46,275 nt of DNA from JALZDI01 sp965653225 (lineage in GTDB: Bacteria > Actinomycetota > Actinomycetes > Propionibacteriales > Nocardioidaceae), in the NCBI GenBank assembly GCA_965653225.1, contig CBFGZI010000013.1, forward strand, positions 1 to 46,275, in the 5' to 3' direction. Below the pieces are notes generated by a model. That model saw only the letters and a list, made by a program, of their open reading frames with translations. It was not told the origin of the DNA and did no database searches. Positions 8,064-16,490 of the stretch are shown piece by piece (position 1 is the stretch's first letter; each line of letters begins with the position of its first letter). Both the position numbers and the translations under genes were made by a program.

Positions 8064-8276
8064 GTGAGCGCGGGAGAGGCCGTGGCCGGTACGGCGGTGT
8101 TCTGCGACCACTGCGGCGAGCGCCTCGACGTCGGCGTACACGACACCTGCGCCCGCCTCCGCCTGCTGGAGCCGCCGCGCTACTGCGCGCAGTGCCGCCG
8201 CCGGATGGTGGTCCAGGTGGTCCCGCGCGGGTGGCTCGCGCGGTGTGTCGAGCACGGCGAGATCAGCGGCGCGTAA
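8064..8276 (+). CDS. bsaP: Biotin synthase auxiliary protein BsaP-like zinc ribbon
   Basis: This 70-aa cysteine-rich protein sits directly after bioB, as Rv1590 does after bioB in Mycobacterium tuberculosis. Work on mycobacteria has described such a small partner (BsaP) as needed by their BioB to turn dethiobiotin into biotin. Cysteine positions include FCDHCGERL, DTCARL, YCAQCRRR and ARCVEHG, giving six cysteines and a histidine able to bind metal. The GTG at 8064 is the only early start that keeps the first CxxC. The assignment rests on position, size and cysteine pattern, from memory rather than an alignment. Confidence 0.8.
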   Translation: MSAGEAVAGTAVFCDHCGERLDVGVHDTCARLRLLEPPRYCAQCRRRMVVQVVPRGWLARCVEHGEISGA

Positions 8277-8293
8277 CGGGTACTGCCCGGTCT

Positions 8294-8983
8294 ATGAGCA
8301 GGAGCCTTTGGACACCAGCAGGCCCGGCGTTCGTGTTCGACCTCGACGGCACGCTGCTGGACAGCGTCTACCAGCACGTGACCGCGTGGCAGCGCGCGTT
8401 CGCCGAGATCGGCATCGACTTGGCGGTGTGGCGCATACACCGCCGTATCGGCATGGCCGGCGGACTGCTGACCCACCGGGTCGCCAAGGAGTCCGGAATC
8501 GAGCTGACCCAGGCGCAGCAGGACAAGGCCGAGGAGCTGCACGGCAAGTACTACCTCGACGGCCTGGACTGGGTGCGGCCGACGCCCGGCGCGCGGGACC
8601 TCCTGCTGGCGCTGTCCGAGGCCGGGGTGCCGTGGGTGATCGCCTCCAGTAACAAGGCCGAGGAGGCCGAGGCGCACATCGACAAGCTCGACCTGCCGGA
8701 GACGCCGGCGTACGTGTGCAGCGCCGACGTGGACGCCGCCAAGCCCAACCCGGAGATGTTCCTGGTGGCTGCCGAGAAGATCGACGCCTCAGTGCTGGAC
8801 TGCATCGCGGTCGGCGACGCCACCTGGGACATGCTCGCGGCCCGTCGCGCCCGGATGCTGGGCGTCGGGCTGCTGTGCGGCGGCTACAGCAGCGACGAGC
8901 TGCAGCGCGCGCACGCGTTCTGTGTCTACCTCGACCCCGCCGACCTGCACGCCTCGTTGGACGAGATCGGCGTCATGCTCTGA
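8294..8983 (+). CDS. HAD family phosphatase (beta-phosphoglucomutase-like)
   Basis: This 229-aa haloacid dehalogenase-type hydrolase has motif I FDLDGTLLDS (nucleophile Asp16, acid Asp18), motif II IASSNK, motif III lysine in AAKPNPEMF, and motif IV VGDATWDM. A helical cap lies between motifs I and II. Members dephosphorylate sugar phosphates or phosphoglycolate; the substrate is not evident. ATG 8294 lies 17 nt after bsaP, so it may be the third gene of the bioB transcript. It converges on the sirtuin gene with a 12-nt gap that holds no repeat. Confidence 0.88.
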   Translation: MSRSLWTPAGPAFVFDLDGTLLDSVYQHVTAWQRAFAEIGIDLAVWRIHRRIGMAGGLLTHRVAKESGIELTQAQQDKAEELHGKYYLDGLDWVRPTPGARDLLLALSEAGVPWVIASSNKAEEAEAHIDKLDLPETPAYVCSADVDAAKPNPEMFLVAAEKIDASVLDCIAVGDATWDMLAARRARMLGVGLLCGGYSSDELQRAHAFCVYLDPADLHASLDEIGVML

Positions 8984-8995
8984 TCGGTAGGGGGT

Positions 8996-9847
8996 CTAGG
9001 CCGCCAGCCAGGTCAGCGTCTCACTGCAGCCGGCGTCGAGCTTGACCGTGGCGAGGTCGTCGCCCCGGGTGGTGCCGCGGTTCACGATGACGACCGGGAT
9101 GCCGGCGCGGTGGGCGTGGCGTACGAACCGCAGCCCGGACAGCACCGCCAGCGACGAGCCCGCCACCAGCAGCACCCTCGCCCGGTCGACGAGCGCGTAG
9201 CAGCGGTCGACCCGCTCCCGCGGGACGTTCTCGCCGAAGAACACCACATCGGGCTTGAGCGGGCCGCCGCAGCGGCGGCACCCGGCCAGCCGGAAGCCGG
9301 ACACGTCCTCGAGATCGACGTCGCCGTCGGGCTTGGTCGTCACCTCGACGCCCTCGCCGAAGCCGGGGTTGAGGTCGGTGAGCCGCTGGTGCAGTGAGAC
9401 ACGGCTGGACCGGTCGCCGCAGGTGAGGCAGCGGACGTCGGCGATGCGACCGTGCAGGTCGACCACCACCTGACTGCCGGCCGCCTGGTGCAGACCGTCG
9501 ACGTTCTGCGTGATCACCGCCGCGACGCGGCCCTGGCGCTCCATCCCGGCGAGCGCCTGATGGCCGGCGTTGGGATGCGAGCCCGCCATCCGTCCCCAGC
9601 CGAGGTGGCTGCGGGCCCAGTAGCGCTGCTGCGCGTCCGGCCCTGACACGAACTCGCTCAGGTTCATCGGCGTGCGCCGCGGAGCGCCCGGCCCGCGGTA
9701 GTCGGGGATCCCCGAGTCGGTGCTCATGCCCGCGCCGGTGAGCACCACCACCCCCGGTGCGGTCAGCAGCTCACGGGCACGGCCGAGCGCCGCGTCCTGC
9801 GGACCGTCGGTCCGGGACGCCTGCGGGGTCTCGGTCGCACCGTGCAC
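8996..9847 (-). CDS. Sirtuin NAD-dependent protein deacylase
   Basis: The 283-aa protein is a Sir2 family deacylase that uses NAD to remove acyl groups from lysines. Signatures are VLTGAGMSTDSGIPDYRG, the catalytic block ITQNVDGLHQAAGS and His in DLHGRI, a four-cysteine zinc site (CLTC and CRRC), KPDVVFFGENVP and VAGSSLAVLSG. The likely start is GTG at 9847, 41 nt after the MFS stop, the first start codon in frame after that gene. It is the last gene of a minus-strand row after the metallophosphoesterase and MFS pump, with no obvious functional link. Confidence 0.88.
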   Translation of the reverse strand: MHGATETPQASRTDGPQDAALGRARELLTAPGVVVLTGAGMSTDSGIPDYRGPGAPRRTPMNLSEFVSGPDAQQRYWARSHLGWGRMAGSHPNAGHQALAGMERQGRVAAVITQNVDGLHQAAGSQVVVDLHGRIADVRCLTCGDRSSRVSLHQRLTDLNPGFGEGVEVTTKPDGDVDLEDVSGFRLAGCRRCGGPLKPDVVFFGENVPRERVDRCYALVDRARVLLVAGSSLAVLSGLRFVRHAHRAGIPVVIVNRGTTRGDDLATVKLDAGCSETLTWLAA

Positions 9848-9888
9848 CGCTGCCGAGACTACCGACCGGTCCCCAATGGCCCGACCGG

Positions 9889-11292
9889 CTACACCTGCTG
9901 CCGACGGGGTACGAGCAGCGCGATCGTCGACCCCGCCACCAGCACGCCGGTGCACACCATCAGGGCGGCGCGGTAGCCCTGGGTGAGCGCGGTGGGGTCC
10001 TGGTAGTCGGTGTCGGACAGGCCGACCACGGTGGGCAGCGCGGCCACGAACAGCAGGCTGGCCGCGCGCGCGACGGCGTTGTTGATGCCGCTGGCGATGC
10101 CGGCGTCCTCGTCCGGTGCCGCCGCCAGCACCGTCGCCGTCAGCGGGGCCACCAGCAGGGTCATCCCGGAGCCGAACAGCAGGATGCCCGGAAGTACGTC
10201 GCCGAGGTAGGACGCGCCCGGACCGACGCGGCTGAGCACCAGCACACCGAGGGCGGCGACCAAGGGTCCCCCGACGAGCTGGTTGCGCGGGCCGATACGT
10301 GAGGCCAGCGCGCCGGCGCGGGAGGAGAACAGCAGCATGATCACGGTGAACGGCGCCATCGACAGGCCGGCCGCCAGCGGGCTGAAGCCGGCGCTGATCT
10401 GCAGCTGCAGTACGAGCAGGAACATCATGCCGCCGAGCGCGCCGTACACCGCGAACGTCTCGGTGTTGACCACGGAGAAGGCCCGGTCCGCGAACAGCGA
10501 CGGCGGCACCATCGGGTCGCGCGCGTGCCGCTCGACGTGCACGAACGCGACCAACGCCACCACGCCGACCGCTCCGGCTGCGACGACCGCGGGGCTGACC
10601 CCCGCGTTGGCCTCGATCAGCGCGTACGTGATGCCCGCCAGCCCCAGCGCGCCGAACACCGCACCGGCGACGTCGAACCGCTCCCCGGGCACCCGGTGCC
10701 CGCTCTCGGGCACGTGCCGCGCGGCCACCAGCAGCACGACCACCGCAGGTGGCACGTTGATGAAGAACACCCACCGCCAGGTCAGCACCTCGATCAGCCA
10801 GCCGCCCAGCAGCGGGCCGACGGCGGCCGCGATGCCGGTGTAGGCCGACCAGGTGCCGATCCCGCGGGAACGGTCTGCTGGCCGCAGCGTGGCCTGAAGG
10901 ATCGCGAGGCTGCCCGGCGTGAGGAGCGCACCACCGACGCCCTGCAGCGCGCGGGCCACGATCAGCTGCAGCGGGTCCTGGGCCAGGCCGCACACCAGCG
11001 ACGCGGTGGCGAACCAGGTGACGCCGATCATGAAGACTCGTCTGCGGCCGAACCGGTCGCCGAGCGAGCCGCCGATCAGGATCAGCGAGGCGAGGCTGAG
11101 CATGTAGGCGTTGACCACCCACTGCAGCTCGGTCAGCTCCGCGTCGAGGTCCTCGCCGATCGCCTTGACCGCGACGTTGACGACGGTGCCGTCGAGCAGC
11201 GCCATGCCAGAGCCCAGCACGGCGGCCAGCACGATCCAGCGGCCCGCCGCGGACTTGACCGCGACGCCCGTGCCACCCCCGGCGCTGCTCAC
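9889..11292 (-). CDS. DHA2 family MFS drug/proton antiporter
   Basis: The 467-aa membrane protein belongs to the 14-helix EmrB/QacA group of proton-driven exporters. Motif A GGSLGDRFGRRRVFM follows the second helix, LDGTVVNVA lies in helix 1 (motif D1), and GIGTWSAYTGIAAAVGPLLGG is motif C of antiporters. The start is GTG at 11292, 32 nt after the metallophosphoesterase gene. No local regulator gene is seen, so the substrate cannot be guessed. Confidence 0.9.
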   Translation of the reverse strand: MSSAGGGTGVAVKSAAGRWIVLAAVLGSGMALLDGTVVNVAVKAIGEDLDAELTELQWVVNAYMLSLASLILIGGSLGDRFGRRRVFMIGVTWFATASLVCGLAQDPLQLIVARALQGVGGALLTPGSLAILQATLRPADRSRGIGTWSAYTGIAAAVGPLLGGWLIEVLTWRWVFFINVPPAVVVLLVAARHVPESGHRVPGERFDVAGAVFGALGLAGITYALIEANAGVSPAVVAAGAVGVVALVAFVHVERHARDPMVPPSLFADRAFSVVNTETFAVYGALGGMMFLLVLQLQISAGFSPLAAGLSMAPFTVIMLLFSSRAGALASRIGPRNQLVGGPLVAALGVLVLSRVGPGASYLGDVLPGILLFGSGMTLLVAPLTATVLAAAPDEDAGIASGINNAVARAASLLFVAALPTVVGLSDTDYQDPTALTQGYRAALMVCTGVLVAGSTIALLVPRRQQV

Positions 11293-11324
11293 GCTGCCAT
11301 GGTGTCAGCAGTGACCGGTTGGGG

Positions 11325-12971
11325 TCAGCCGGTGGGCTCCGCCGTCGGCGACGGCTCCTGGGCCGACCGCGACGGCGAGCCCGACGACGACCCGCCGGAC
11401 CTGCCCGAGGTCGGCTCCGAGGTGGGTGTCGGGAACGGGGTGGTTACCACGGGCCGGCGCAGCGGTGTGGCGGGAACCTCCCCGGTGGGTGTCGGCGTCG
11501 GCAGGTTGGTGACCGGCTGCTCGTCGGGTTCGACGACCTCGCGGTCGATCTCCGCGGAGGTCTGCCCCAGGCCGCCGAGCGAGATGTGGTCCCACGCCCG
11601 CAGCTCGGCGGTCTGCTTGTCGAGGTAGAGCACCGACAGCTGGATCGGTGCCGGCCCGTTCGCGGGCATCAGCGCGCGCAGTCCCGACCCGCCGGTGGAC
11701 CCCTCCACCATGCGCCAGGTGCCCTGCGGCATGAGCTGGCTGCTGAACTGGTGCGTGTGCCCGGAGAGCACGGTCGGTGCGAGCCCGTCGAACAGCGCGT
11801 CGGCTCCCGGGTCGTGGTAGACGATCGCGTCGATGTTGCCGTCCTCGCGGGCCACGCTGGCCAGCGCCTGCGCCTGCGCCGTCACGACGTCGTCGGAGGG
11901 GTCGGAGCGGCTGTTGTCGGGGGTGAACCGCGGGTCGCCGACCCCGAGGAAGCGGATGCCCGCGACGGTCTTCGGCTTGCCGTTCAGGACGGTGACGCCC
12001 GGGATCTTCTGCATCGCGTGCTGGGTGACCATCGAGTCGTGGTTGCCGCGCACCCAGACGTACGGCGCGTCCACGCGGCGCACGCCGTCGAGGTAGCGGT
12101 TCTCCGCCGGCGTGCCGTGGTCGGTGATGTCGCCGGAGTCCACCACCACGTCGACGTTGTACTGGTGCGCCACCGAGGCGATGACGTCCCACGCCTGCGG
12201 CGCGATGTGCAGGTCGGACACGTGCAGCACCTTGATCATGTCCTCCTGCTGCGACATGACCGGCAGTGTCGAGGTGGTGCTGTACAGCCGGCTGACGTTG
12301 GTCACCAGCCGCGCCAGCTCCTCCCGGTACTTGTCGAAGTCCTCCACGATGTCGCGGGCGTTGCCGACGACCGCAGGGGCGCTGGTCAGCAGCCCGGTGT
12401 AGCGCGGCTCCTGGATCGAGTTGGGGTTCCAGGTCGCCCAGGTCGCGTAGTAGCCGAGCCCGGTCGCGCCGAGCGCCACCAGCGCGGCCGCCGCGGCGGC
12501 GCGGACCCGGCGTACGACGAGCAGCGCCAGACCGACGCCGCCCACCAGTGCCGCCACCGCGGTACGCACGAACAGGTCGACCAGGCCGCTGCGGACGTCG
12601 GACACCGCGCGCCCCTCGAGTCCGGTGAGCCGCTGCGGGTCGGCCGCGATCTTGCGTGCCTTCTCGGCGTCGAGGCCCTTCACCTGGACGTACAGGCGCA
12701 GTGGTGAGTCGTGGGTGTCCAGCATCAGCTGGCCCAGCGGCGGCGTGTCCACGGTCGTGCCGCCGTGCAGCGCCGGCCGCAGCGACATGGTGGTGTCGAA
12801 CGGCCCGACGGCCTGGCGCTCGGTGCCGGCCACGACGACGGCGATCCAGGCCCCGGCCAGGCTCAGCGCGGCGACCAGCAGGGCCCACGCGATGCGGCGG
12901 GGCCAGCGCCGCTGCCAGACCGGTGTCGACGGCGGTGGCTTCTCGTCCTCGGCGGTGGTGGTCTCGGTCAT
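11325..12971 (-). CDS. Membrane-anchored metallophosphoesterase
   Basis: The 548-aa protein has a short cytoplasmic N-terminus, a transmembrane helix around residues 27-50, an extracytoplasmic stretch, a second hydrophobic segment around 135-175, and then a calcineurin-type phosphoesterase domain. The metal motifs are HVSDLHIAP, VDSGDITDHG, VRGNHDS, YHDPG and LSGHTHQF. The last 80 residues are a low-complexity tail rich in Pro, Thr and Ser, probably exposed in the cell wall. Two membrane segments suggest the catalytic domain is outside or inside depending on topology, which I cannot settle. The substrate is unknown. Confidence 0.85.
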   Translation of the reverse strand: MTETTTAEDEKPPPSTPVWQRRWPRRIAWALLVAALSLAGAWIAVVVAGTERQAVGPFDTTMSLRPALHGGTTVDTPPLGQLMLDTHDSPLRLYVQVKGLDAEKARKIAADPQRLTGLEGRAVSDVRSGLVDLFVRTAVAALVGGVGLALLVVRRVRAAAAAALVALGATGLGYYATWATWNPNSIQEPRYTGLLTSAPAVVGNARDIVEDFDKYREELARLVTNVSRLYSTTSTLPVMSQQEDMIKVLHVSDLHIAPQAWDVIASVAHQYNVDVVVDSGDITDHGTPAENRYLDGVRRVDAPYVWVRGNHDSMVTQHAMQKIPGVTVLNGKPKTVAGIRFLGVGDPRFTPDNSRSDPSDDVVTAQAQALASVAREDGNIDAIVYHDPGADALFDGLAPTVLSGHTHQFSSQLMPQGTWRMVEGSTGGSGLRALMPANGPAPIQLSVLYLDKQTAELRAWDHISLGGLGQTSAEIDREVVEPDEQPVTNLPTPTPTGEVPATPLRRPVVTTPFPTPTSEPTSGRSGGSSSGSPSRSAQEPSPTAEPTG

Positions 12972-13040
12972 CGTCTGCGGGCCTACCCCTGGGGTCGTCC
13001 GACATACCGTTGGTCACATCACACGCGGATGCGGGCTGCT

Positions 13041-13070
13041 GCTCGCGAGTGCTCGGGAGTGCTCGGAAGT
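13041..13070. repeat. Three 10-bp tandem direct repeats
   Basis: GCTCGCGAGT, GCTCGGGAGT and GCTCGGAAGT follow each other without gaps, about one helical turn each. They lie in the divergent promoter region, 70 bp upstream of the metallophosphoesterase start. A protein-binding role is possible but unproven. Confidence 0.55.
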
Positions 13071-13227
13071 GCCCCAGGCTACGTCGGCCGGTCCGTCTGT
13101 TCACGCCGCCGGCGGCCCCGGCCACGCGCCATGTAACCGGGTGTAGTGGTCGCTTCCCGAGGCACATGAACCGTGGGATCCGACCATTCGCCACGTACCC
13201 GGGTCTTGGCGCAGCACCCGTTGAAGA

Positions 13228-13251
13228 AACAAGCAGTCTTGACTGTTTGTT
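13228..13251. promoter_or_regulatory. TetR-type operator dyad
   Basis: AACAAGCAGT (13228-13237) and ACTGTTTGTT (13242-13251) are inverted repeats with one mismatch, separated by CTTG. The dyad overlaps the TTGACT -35 box (13239-13244) of the following tetR gene, which suggests autorepression and control of the whole operon. Confidence 0.75.
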
Positions 13252-13267
13252 CTTGACGCCCCATGCT
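13239..13267 (+). promoter_or_regulatory. tetR promoter
   Basis: TTGACT (13239-13244), a 17-nt spacer, and CATGCT (13262-13267) form a good promoter. Seven nt later is a GTG (13275) that would start a leaderless transcript. The ATG at 13263 lies inside the -10 box and would not be transcribed from this promoter. Confidence 0.6.
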
Positions 13268-13274
13268 GTCGGGC

Positions 13275-13895
13275 GTGGCACCGGGTACGGCGACGCGCGT
13301 CCCGCAGGAGGAGCGCAGCAGGGCGATGCGCCAGCGCCTGCTCGAGGCCACCATCGAGTGCCTGGTCGAGCGCGGCTGGTCGGGCACCTCCACCACGCTG
13401 GTGTCGCAGCGCGCCGGGGTGTCCCGGGGCGCCCAGCTGCACCACTTCCCGACCAAGAGCGACCTGGTGATCGCCGCGGTCGAGCACATGGGCGCCCGGC
13501 GCAGCGAGCAGCTGTTCGAGCGTGCGGCCGGCCTCCCGAACGGCCCGGGCCGCACCCGCGCCGTGCTCGACCTGCTCGCCGAGCACTTCACCGGCACGCT
13601 GTTCACCGCCGCCCTGGAGCTGTGGGTGGCGGCCCGCTCCGACGCGCAGCTGCACGCCGCGGTCGCGCCGCTGGAGCAGCGGATCGGCCGGGAGACCCAC
13701 CGGCAGACCGTCGAGCTGCTCGGCATCGACGAGTCCGCGCCCGGAGCCCGCGAGCTCGTGCAGGCCACGCTCGACCTCGTACGCGGCCTCGGCCTGGCCA
13801 ACACGCTCACCGACGACAGCACCCGGCGCCGCCGGATCCTCGACCAGTGGGCCACGACCCTCGACCATGCCCTCTCCGAGCTGGAGCACCCGTGA
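13275..13895 (+). CDS. TetR family transcriptional regulator of the catabolic operon
   Basis: The 206-aa protein has a TetR helix-turn-helix in the first 60 residues (RLLEATIECLVERGW to GAQLHHFPTKSDLV), and a helical ligand-binding domain after it. I place the start at GTG 13275, which fits the upstream promoter; ATG 13263 would add four residues. The dyad at 13228-13251 overlaps its promoter, so it probably represses itself and the seven or more catabolic genes downstream. The likely inducer is an acyl-CoA intermediate of the pathway, which is inference from family habits. Confidence 0.88.
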   Translation: MAPGTATRVPQEERSRAMRQRLLEATIECLVERGWSGTSTTLVSQRAGVSRGAQLHHFPTKSDLVIAAVEHMGARRSEQLFERAAGLPNGPGRTRAVLDLLAEHFTGTLFTAALELWVAARSDAQLHAAVAPLEQRIGRETHRQTVELLGIDESAPGARELVQATLDLVRGLGLANTLTDDSTRRRRILDQWATTLDHALSELEHP

Positions 13896-13947
13896 ACCGC
13901 ACCCCACGCAAACGCTCCCTTCGCGCACGTTTCCGAGGGGACCCGGC

Positions 13948-14760
13948 ATGAGCAGTACGGACCTGCGGACCCAAGTCATCGACGACCTCGCCGCCGAGGC
14001 CGCCGAGGTCGACGCCCTCGTGGCCGACCTCGACCCGCCCGGCTGGCACCGGGACACCCCCGCCGCGGGCTGGACGGTCGCGCACCAGATCGCGCACCTG
14101 GCCTGGACCGACGAGGCCGCGCTGCTGGCGGCGAACGAGCCCGAGGCCTTCGGCGAGCACCTCAAGGAGGCGCTGGCGAACCCCGACGGCTTCGTCGACC
14201 GCGGTGCCGAGGAGGGCGCGAAGGCCGAGCCCGGTGAGCTGCTGGCCCGGTGGCGCACCTCGCGGTCCGACCTCGACGAGTGCCTGCGCGCGCTGCCCGA
14301 CGGCACGAAGGTGCCGTGGTACGGCCCGCCCATGAGCGCGGCGTCGCTGGCCACCGCGCGGCTGATGGAGACGTGGGCACACGGTCTCGACGTCGCCGAC
14401 GCGCTCGGTGTCCGTCGCGAGCCGACCGCAAGGCTGCGGCACGTCGCCCACCTGGGCGTACGCACCCGCGACTACGCCTACCTGGTGCGCGAGATGACGG
14501 CGCCGGCCGAGCCGTTCCGGGTCGAGCTGACCGGGCCCGACGGCGACCGGTGGACGTGGGGACCCGACGACGCGGCCCAACGTGTCGCCGGTCCCGCCCT
14601 GGACTTCTGCCTGCTGGTCACCCAGCGTCGGCACCGCCGCGACCTCGCCCTGGTCGCCGAGGGCCCCGACGCCGACCAGTGGCTCGACATCGCGCAGGCG
14701 TTCGCCGGCCCGCCCGGCACCGGCCGGCCACCGAGCGACGGCGGGACGGAGAGCGGATGA
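13948..14760 (+). CDS. TIGR03084-like MDMPI/DinB-fold protein
   Basis: The 270-aa protein begins with a four-helix DinB/maleylpyruvate-isomerase-like domain with the metal-ligand pattern WTVAHQIAHLAWTDEAAL and WAHGLDVADALG, followed by a small C-terminal domain. It matches the actinobacterial family TIGR03084, related to mycothiol-dependent isomerases. ATG 13948 follows GAGGGG with good spacing. The stop overlaps the next ATG (ATGA). Its place beside an AtuA-like gene suggests a role in the same pathway, perhaps isomerising or binding a thiol adduct; the reaction is unknown. Confidence 0.8.
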   Translation: MSSTDLRTQVIDDLAAEAAEVDALVADLDPPGWHRDTPAAGWTVAHQIAHLAWTDEAALLAANEPEAFGEHLKEALANPDGFVDRGAEEGAKAEPGELLARWRTSRSDLDECLRALPDGTKVPWYGPPMSAASLATARLMETWAHGLDVADALGVRREPTARLRHVAHLGVRTRDYAYLVREMTAPAEPFRVELTGPDGDRWTWGPDDAAQRVAGPALDFCLLVTQRRHRRDLALVAEGPDADQWLDIAQAFAGPPGTGRPPSDGGTESG

Positions 14761-16490
14761 GCGACGTGCTGCGCGTCGGCAACGCCAGCGGGTTCTACGG
14801 CGACCGGCTGAGCGCGGTGCAGGAGATGCTCGAGGGCGGCCACCTCGACGTGCTCACCGGCGACTACCTGGCCGAGCTGACGATGCTCATCCTCGGTCGC
14901 GACCAGCTGAAGGACCCCGCGCTCGGGTACGCCAAGACCTTCCTCACCCAGATGCGCGAGCATCTGGCGCTGGCCCGTGAGCGCGGCGTGACCGTCGTGA
15001 CCAACGCCGGTGGGCTCAACCCGTCCGGCCTGGCCGCGGCGCTACGCGAGGTCGACCCGCAGGCACGCATCGCCTACGTCGAGGGCGACGACCTGCGCGG
15101 CCAGGCGGCCGACCTCGGCCTGTCCGGCGGCGACCTCGGCGACCCGCTGACCGCCAACGCCTACCTGGGCTGCTGGGGCATCGTGGCCGCGCTGCAGGCC
15201 GGCGCCGACGTCGTGGTCACCGGTCGCGTGACCGACGCGTCGCTGGTCGTCGGGGCCGCGGCCGCGCACTTCGGCTGGGACCGCGAGGCCTACGACGCGC
15301 TCGCCGGCGCGACCGTTGCCGGCCACGTCCTCGAGTGCGGCACCCAGGCGACCGGGGGAAACTACTCCTTCCTCGACGAGCTGCCCGACCACCGCCCGCC
15401 CGGCTTCCCGCTGGCCGAGATCTCCGCCGACGGCAGCAGCGTCGTCACCAAGCACCCCGGCAGCGGCGGCGTGGTGTCGGTCGGCACGGTCACCGCCCAG
15501 CTGTTGTACGAGATCGGCGGCGCCCGCTACGCCGGCCCCGACGTGGTCAGCCGCTTCGACACCATCGCGCTCACACCCCTCGCGGAGCAGGGCCCCGACC
15601 GGGTGCGCATCAGCGGCGTACGCGGCGAGCCGCCACCGCCAACCTTGAAGGTCGGCCTCAACCACCTCGGCGGGTTCCGCAACCAGGCCGAGCTCGTCCT
15701 CACCGGCCTCGACATCGACGCCAAGGCCGACCTCGCCCGCGCGCACCTGCAGGCCGCGCTGCCCGACCTGGCCGACCTGCGTCCGGTGTGGACGCTCGCC
15801 CGCACCGAGCACGACGACCCCGACAGCGAGGAGGCCGCGAGCGCGCGGCTGCGCTGCCAGGTGCGGTCGTCCGACGCGAAGGCCGTCGGCCGCCGGTTCT
15901 CCCGCGCCGTCGTCGAGCTCGCGCTCGCGTCCTACCCCGGGTTCCACCTCGCCGCGCTGCCCGGCGACGCGTCGCCGTACGGCGTGTTCAGCCACGGCTT
16001 CGTCGACCAGGACACCGTCGAGCACGTGGCCGTGCTGGCCGACGGCACCCGGGTTGTCGTCGACCCGCCGAAGCGGACCGAGCCGATGGCCGACCTCACC
16101 GAGCCGGCGCTGCCCGACCCGCCGCCCACCGGACAGTCCGTACGTGTCCCTCTGGGCCGCGTCGTCGGTGCCCGCAGCGGCGACAAGGGCGGTGACGCCA
16201 ACCTCGGCCTGTGGGTCCGCGACGACCCGGCCCGGCCGGAGCGCTCGGAGCCGGCCTGGCGCTGGCTGGCGAACCTGGCCACACCCGAGCGGCTGCGCGC
16301 GCTGCTTCCCGAGGCCGCCGACCTGCCGATGACAGTCCATCTGCTCCCGAACCTGCACGCCGTCAACGTCGTCATCCACGGGCTGCTCGGCCAGGGGGTG
16401 GCCGCGTCGACCCGGTTCGACCCGCAGGCCAAGGCGCTCGGCGAGTGGGTCCGCGCGCGCCACGTCGACGTGCCGGAGGTGCTCCTGTGA
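14757..16490 (+). CDS. AtuA family protein (acyclic terpene utilization, DUF1446)
   Basis: The 577-aa product has an N-terminal DUF1446 domain (to about residue 440: RVGNASGFYGDRLSAVQEML, DYLAELTMLILGRDQ, TNAGGLNPSGLA, VVTGRVTDASLVVG, ECGTQATGGNYS), then an AtuA-like C-terminal domain from about 460 (GRVVGARSGDKGGDANLGLW). AtuA is required for citronellol and geraniol use in Pseudomonas; its reaction is not known. ATG 14757 overlaps the previous stop and the GTG of the next gene overlaps its own stop, so it is tightly coupled in the operon. It is the best marker that this cluster handles beta-methyl-branched or terpenoid acids. Confidence 0.9.
   Translation: MSDVLRVGNASGFYGDRLSAVQEMLEGGHLDVLTGDYLAELTMLILGRDQLKDPALGYAKTFLTQMREHLALARERGVTVVTNAGGLNPSGLAAALREVDPQARIAYVEGDDLRGQAADLGLSGGDLGDPLTANAYLGCWGIVAALQAGADVVVTGRVTDASLVVGAAAAHFGWDREAYDALAGATVAGHVLECGTQATGGNYSFLDELPDHRPPGFPLAEISADGSSVVTKHPGSGGVVSVGTVTAQLLYEIGGARYAGPDVVSRFDTIALTPLAEQGPDRVRISGVRGEPPPPTLKVGLNHLGGFRNQAELVLTGLDIDAKADLARAHLQAALPDLADLRPVWTLARTEHDDPDSEEAASARLRCQVRSSDAKAVGRRFSRAVVELALASYPGFHLAALPGDASPYGVFSHGFVDQDTVEHVAVLADGTRVVVDPPKRTEPMADLTEPALPDPPPTGQSVRVPLGRVVGARSGDKGGDANLGLWVRDDPARPERSEPAWRWLANLATPERLRALLPEAADLPMTVHLLPNLHAVNVVIHGLLGQGVAASTRFDPQAKALGEWVRARHVDVPEVLL

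Larger units (their letters stand above)
12972..13274. other. Divergent intergenic region before the catabolic operon
   Basis: About 300 bp without a gene separate the metallophosphoesterase start from the tetR start. It holds three 10-bp direct repeats (13041-13070), the TetR-type dyad (13228-13251) and the tetR promoter. Nothing coding is supported elsewhere in it. Confidence 0.7.
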
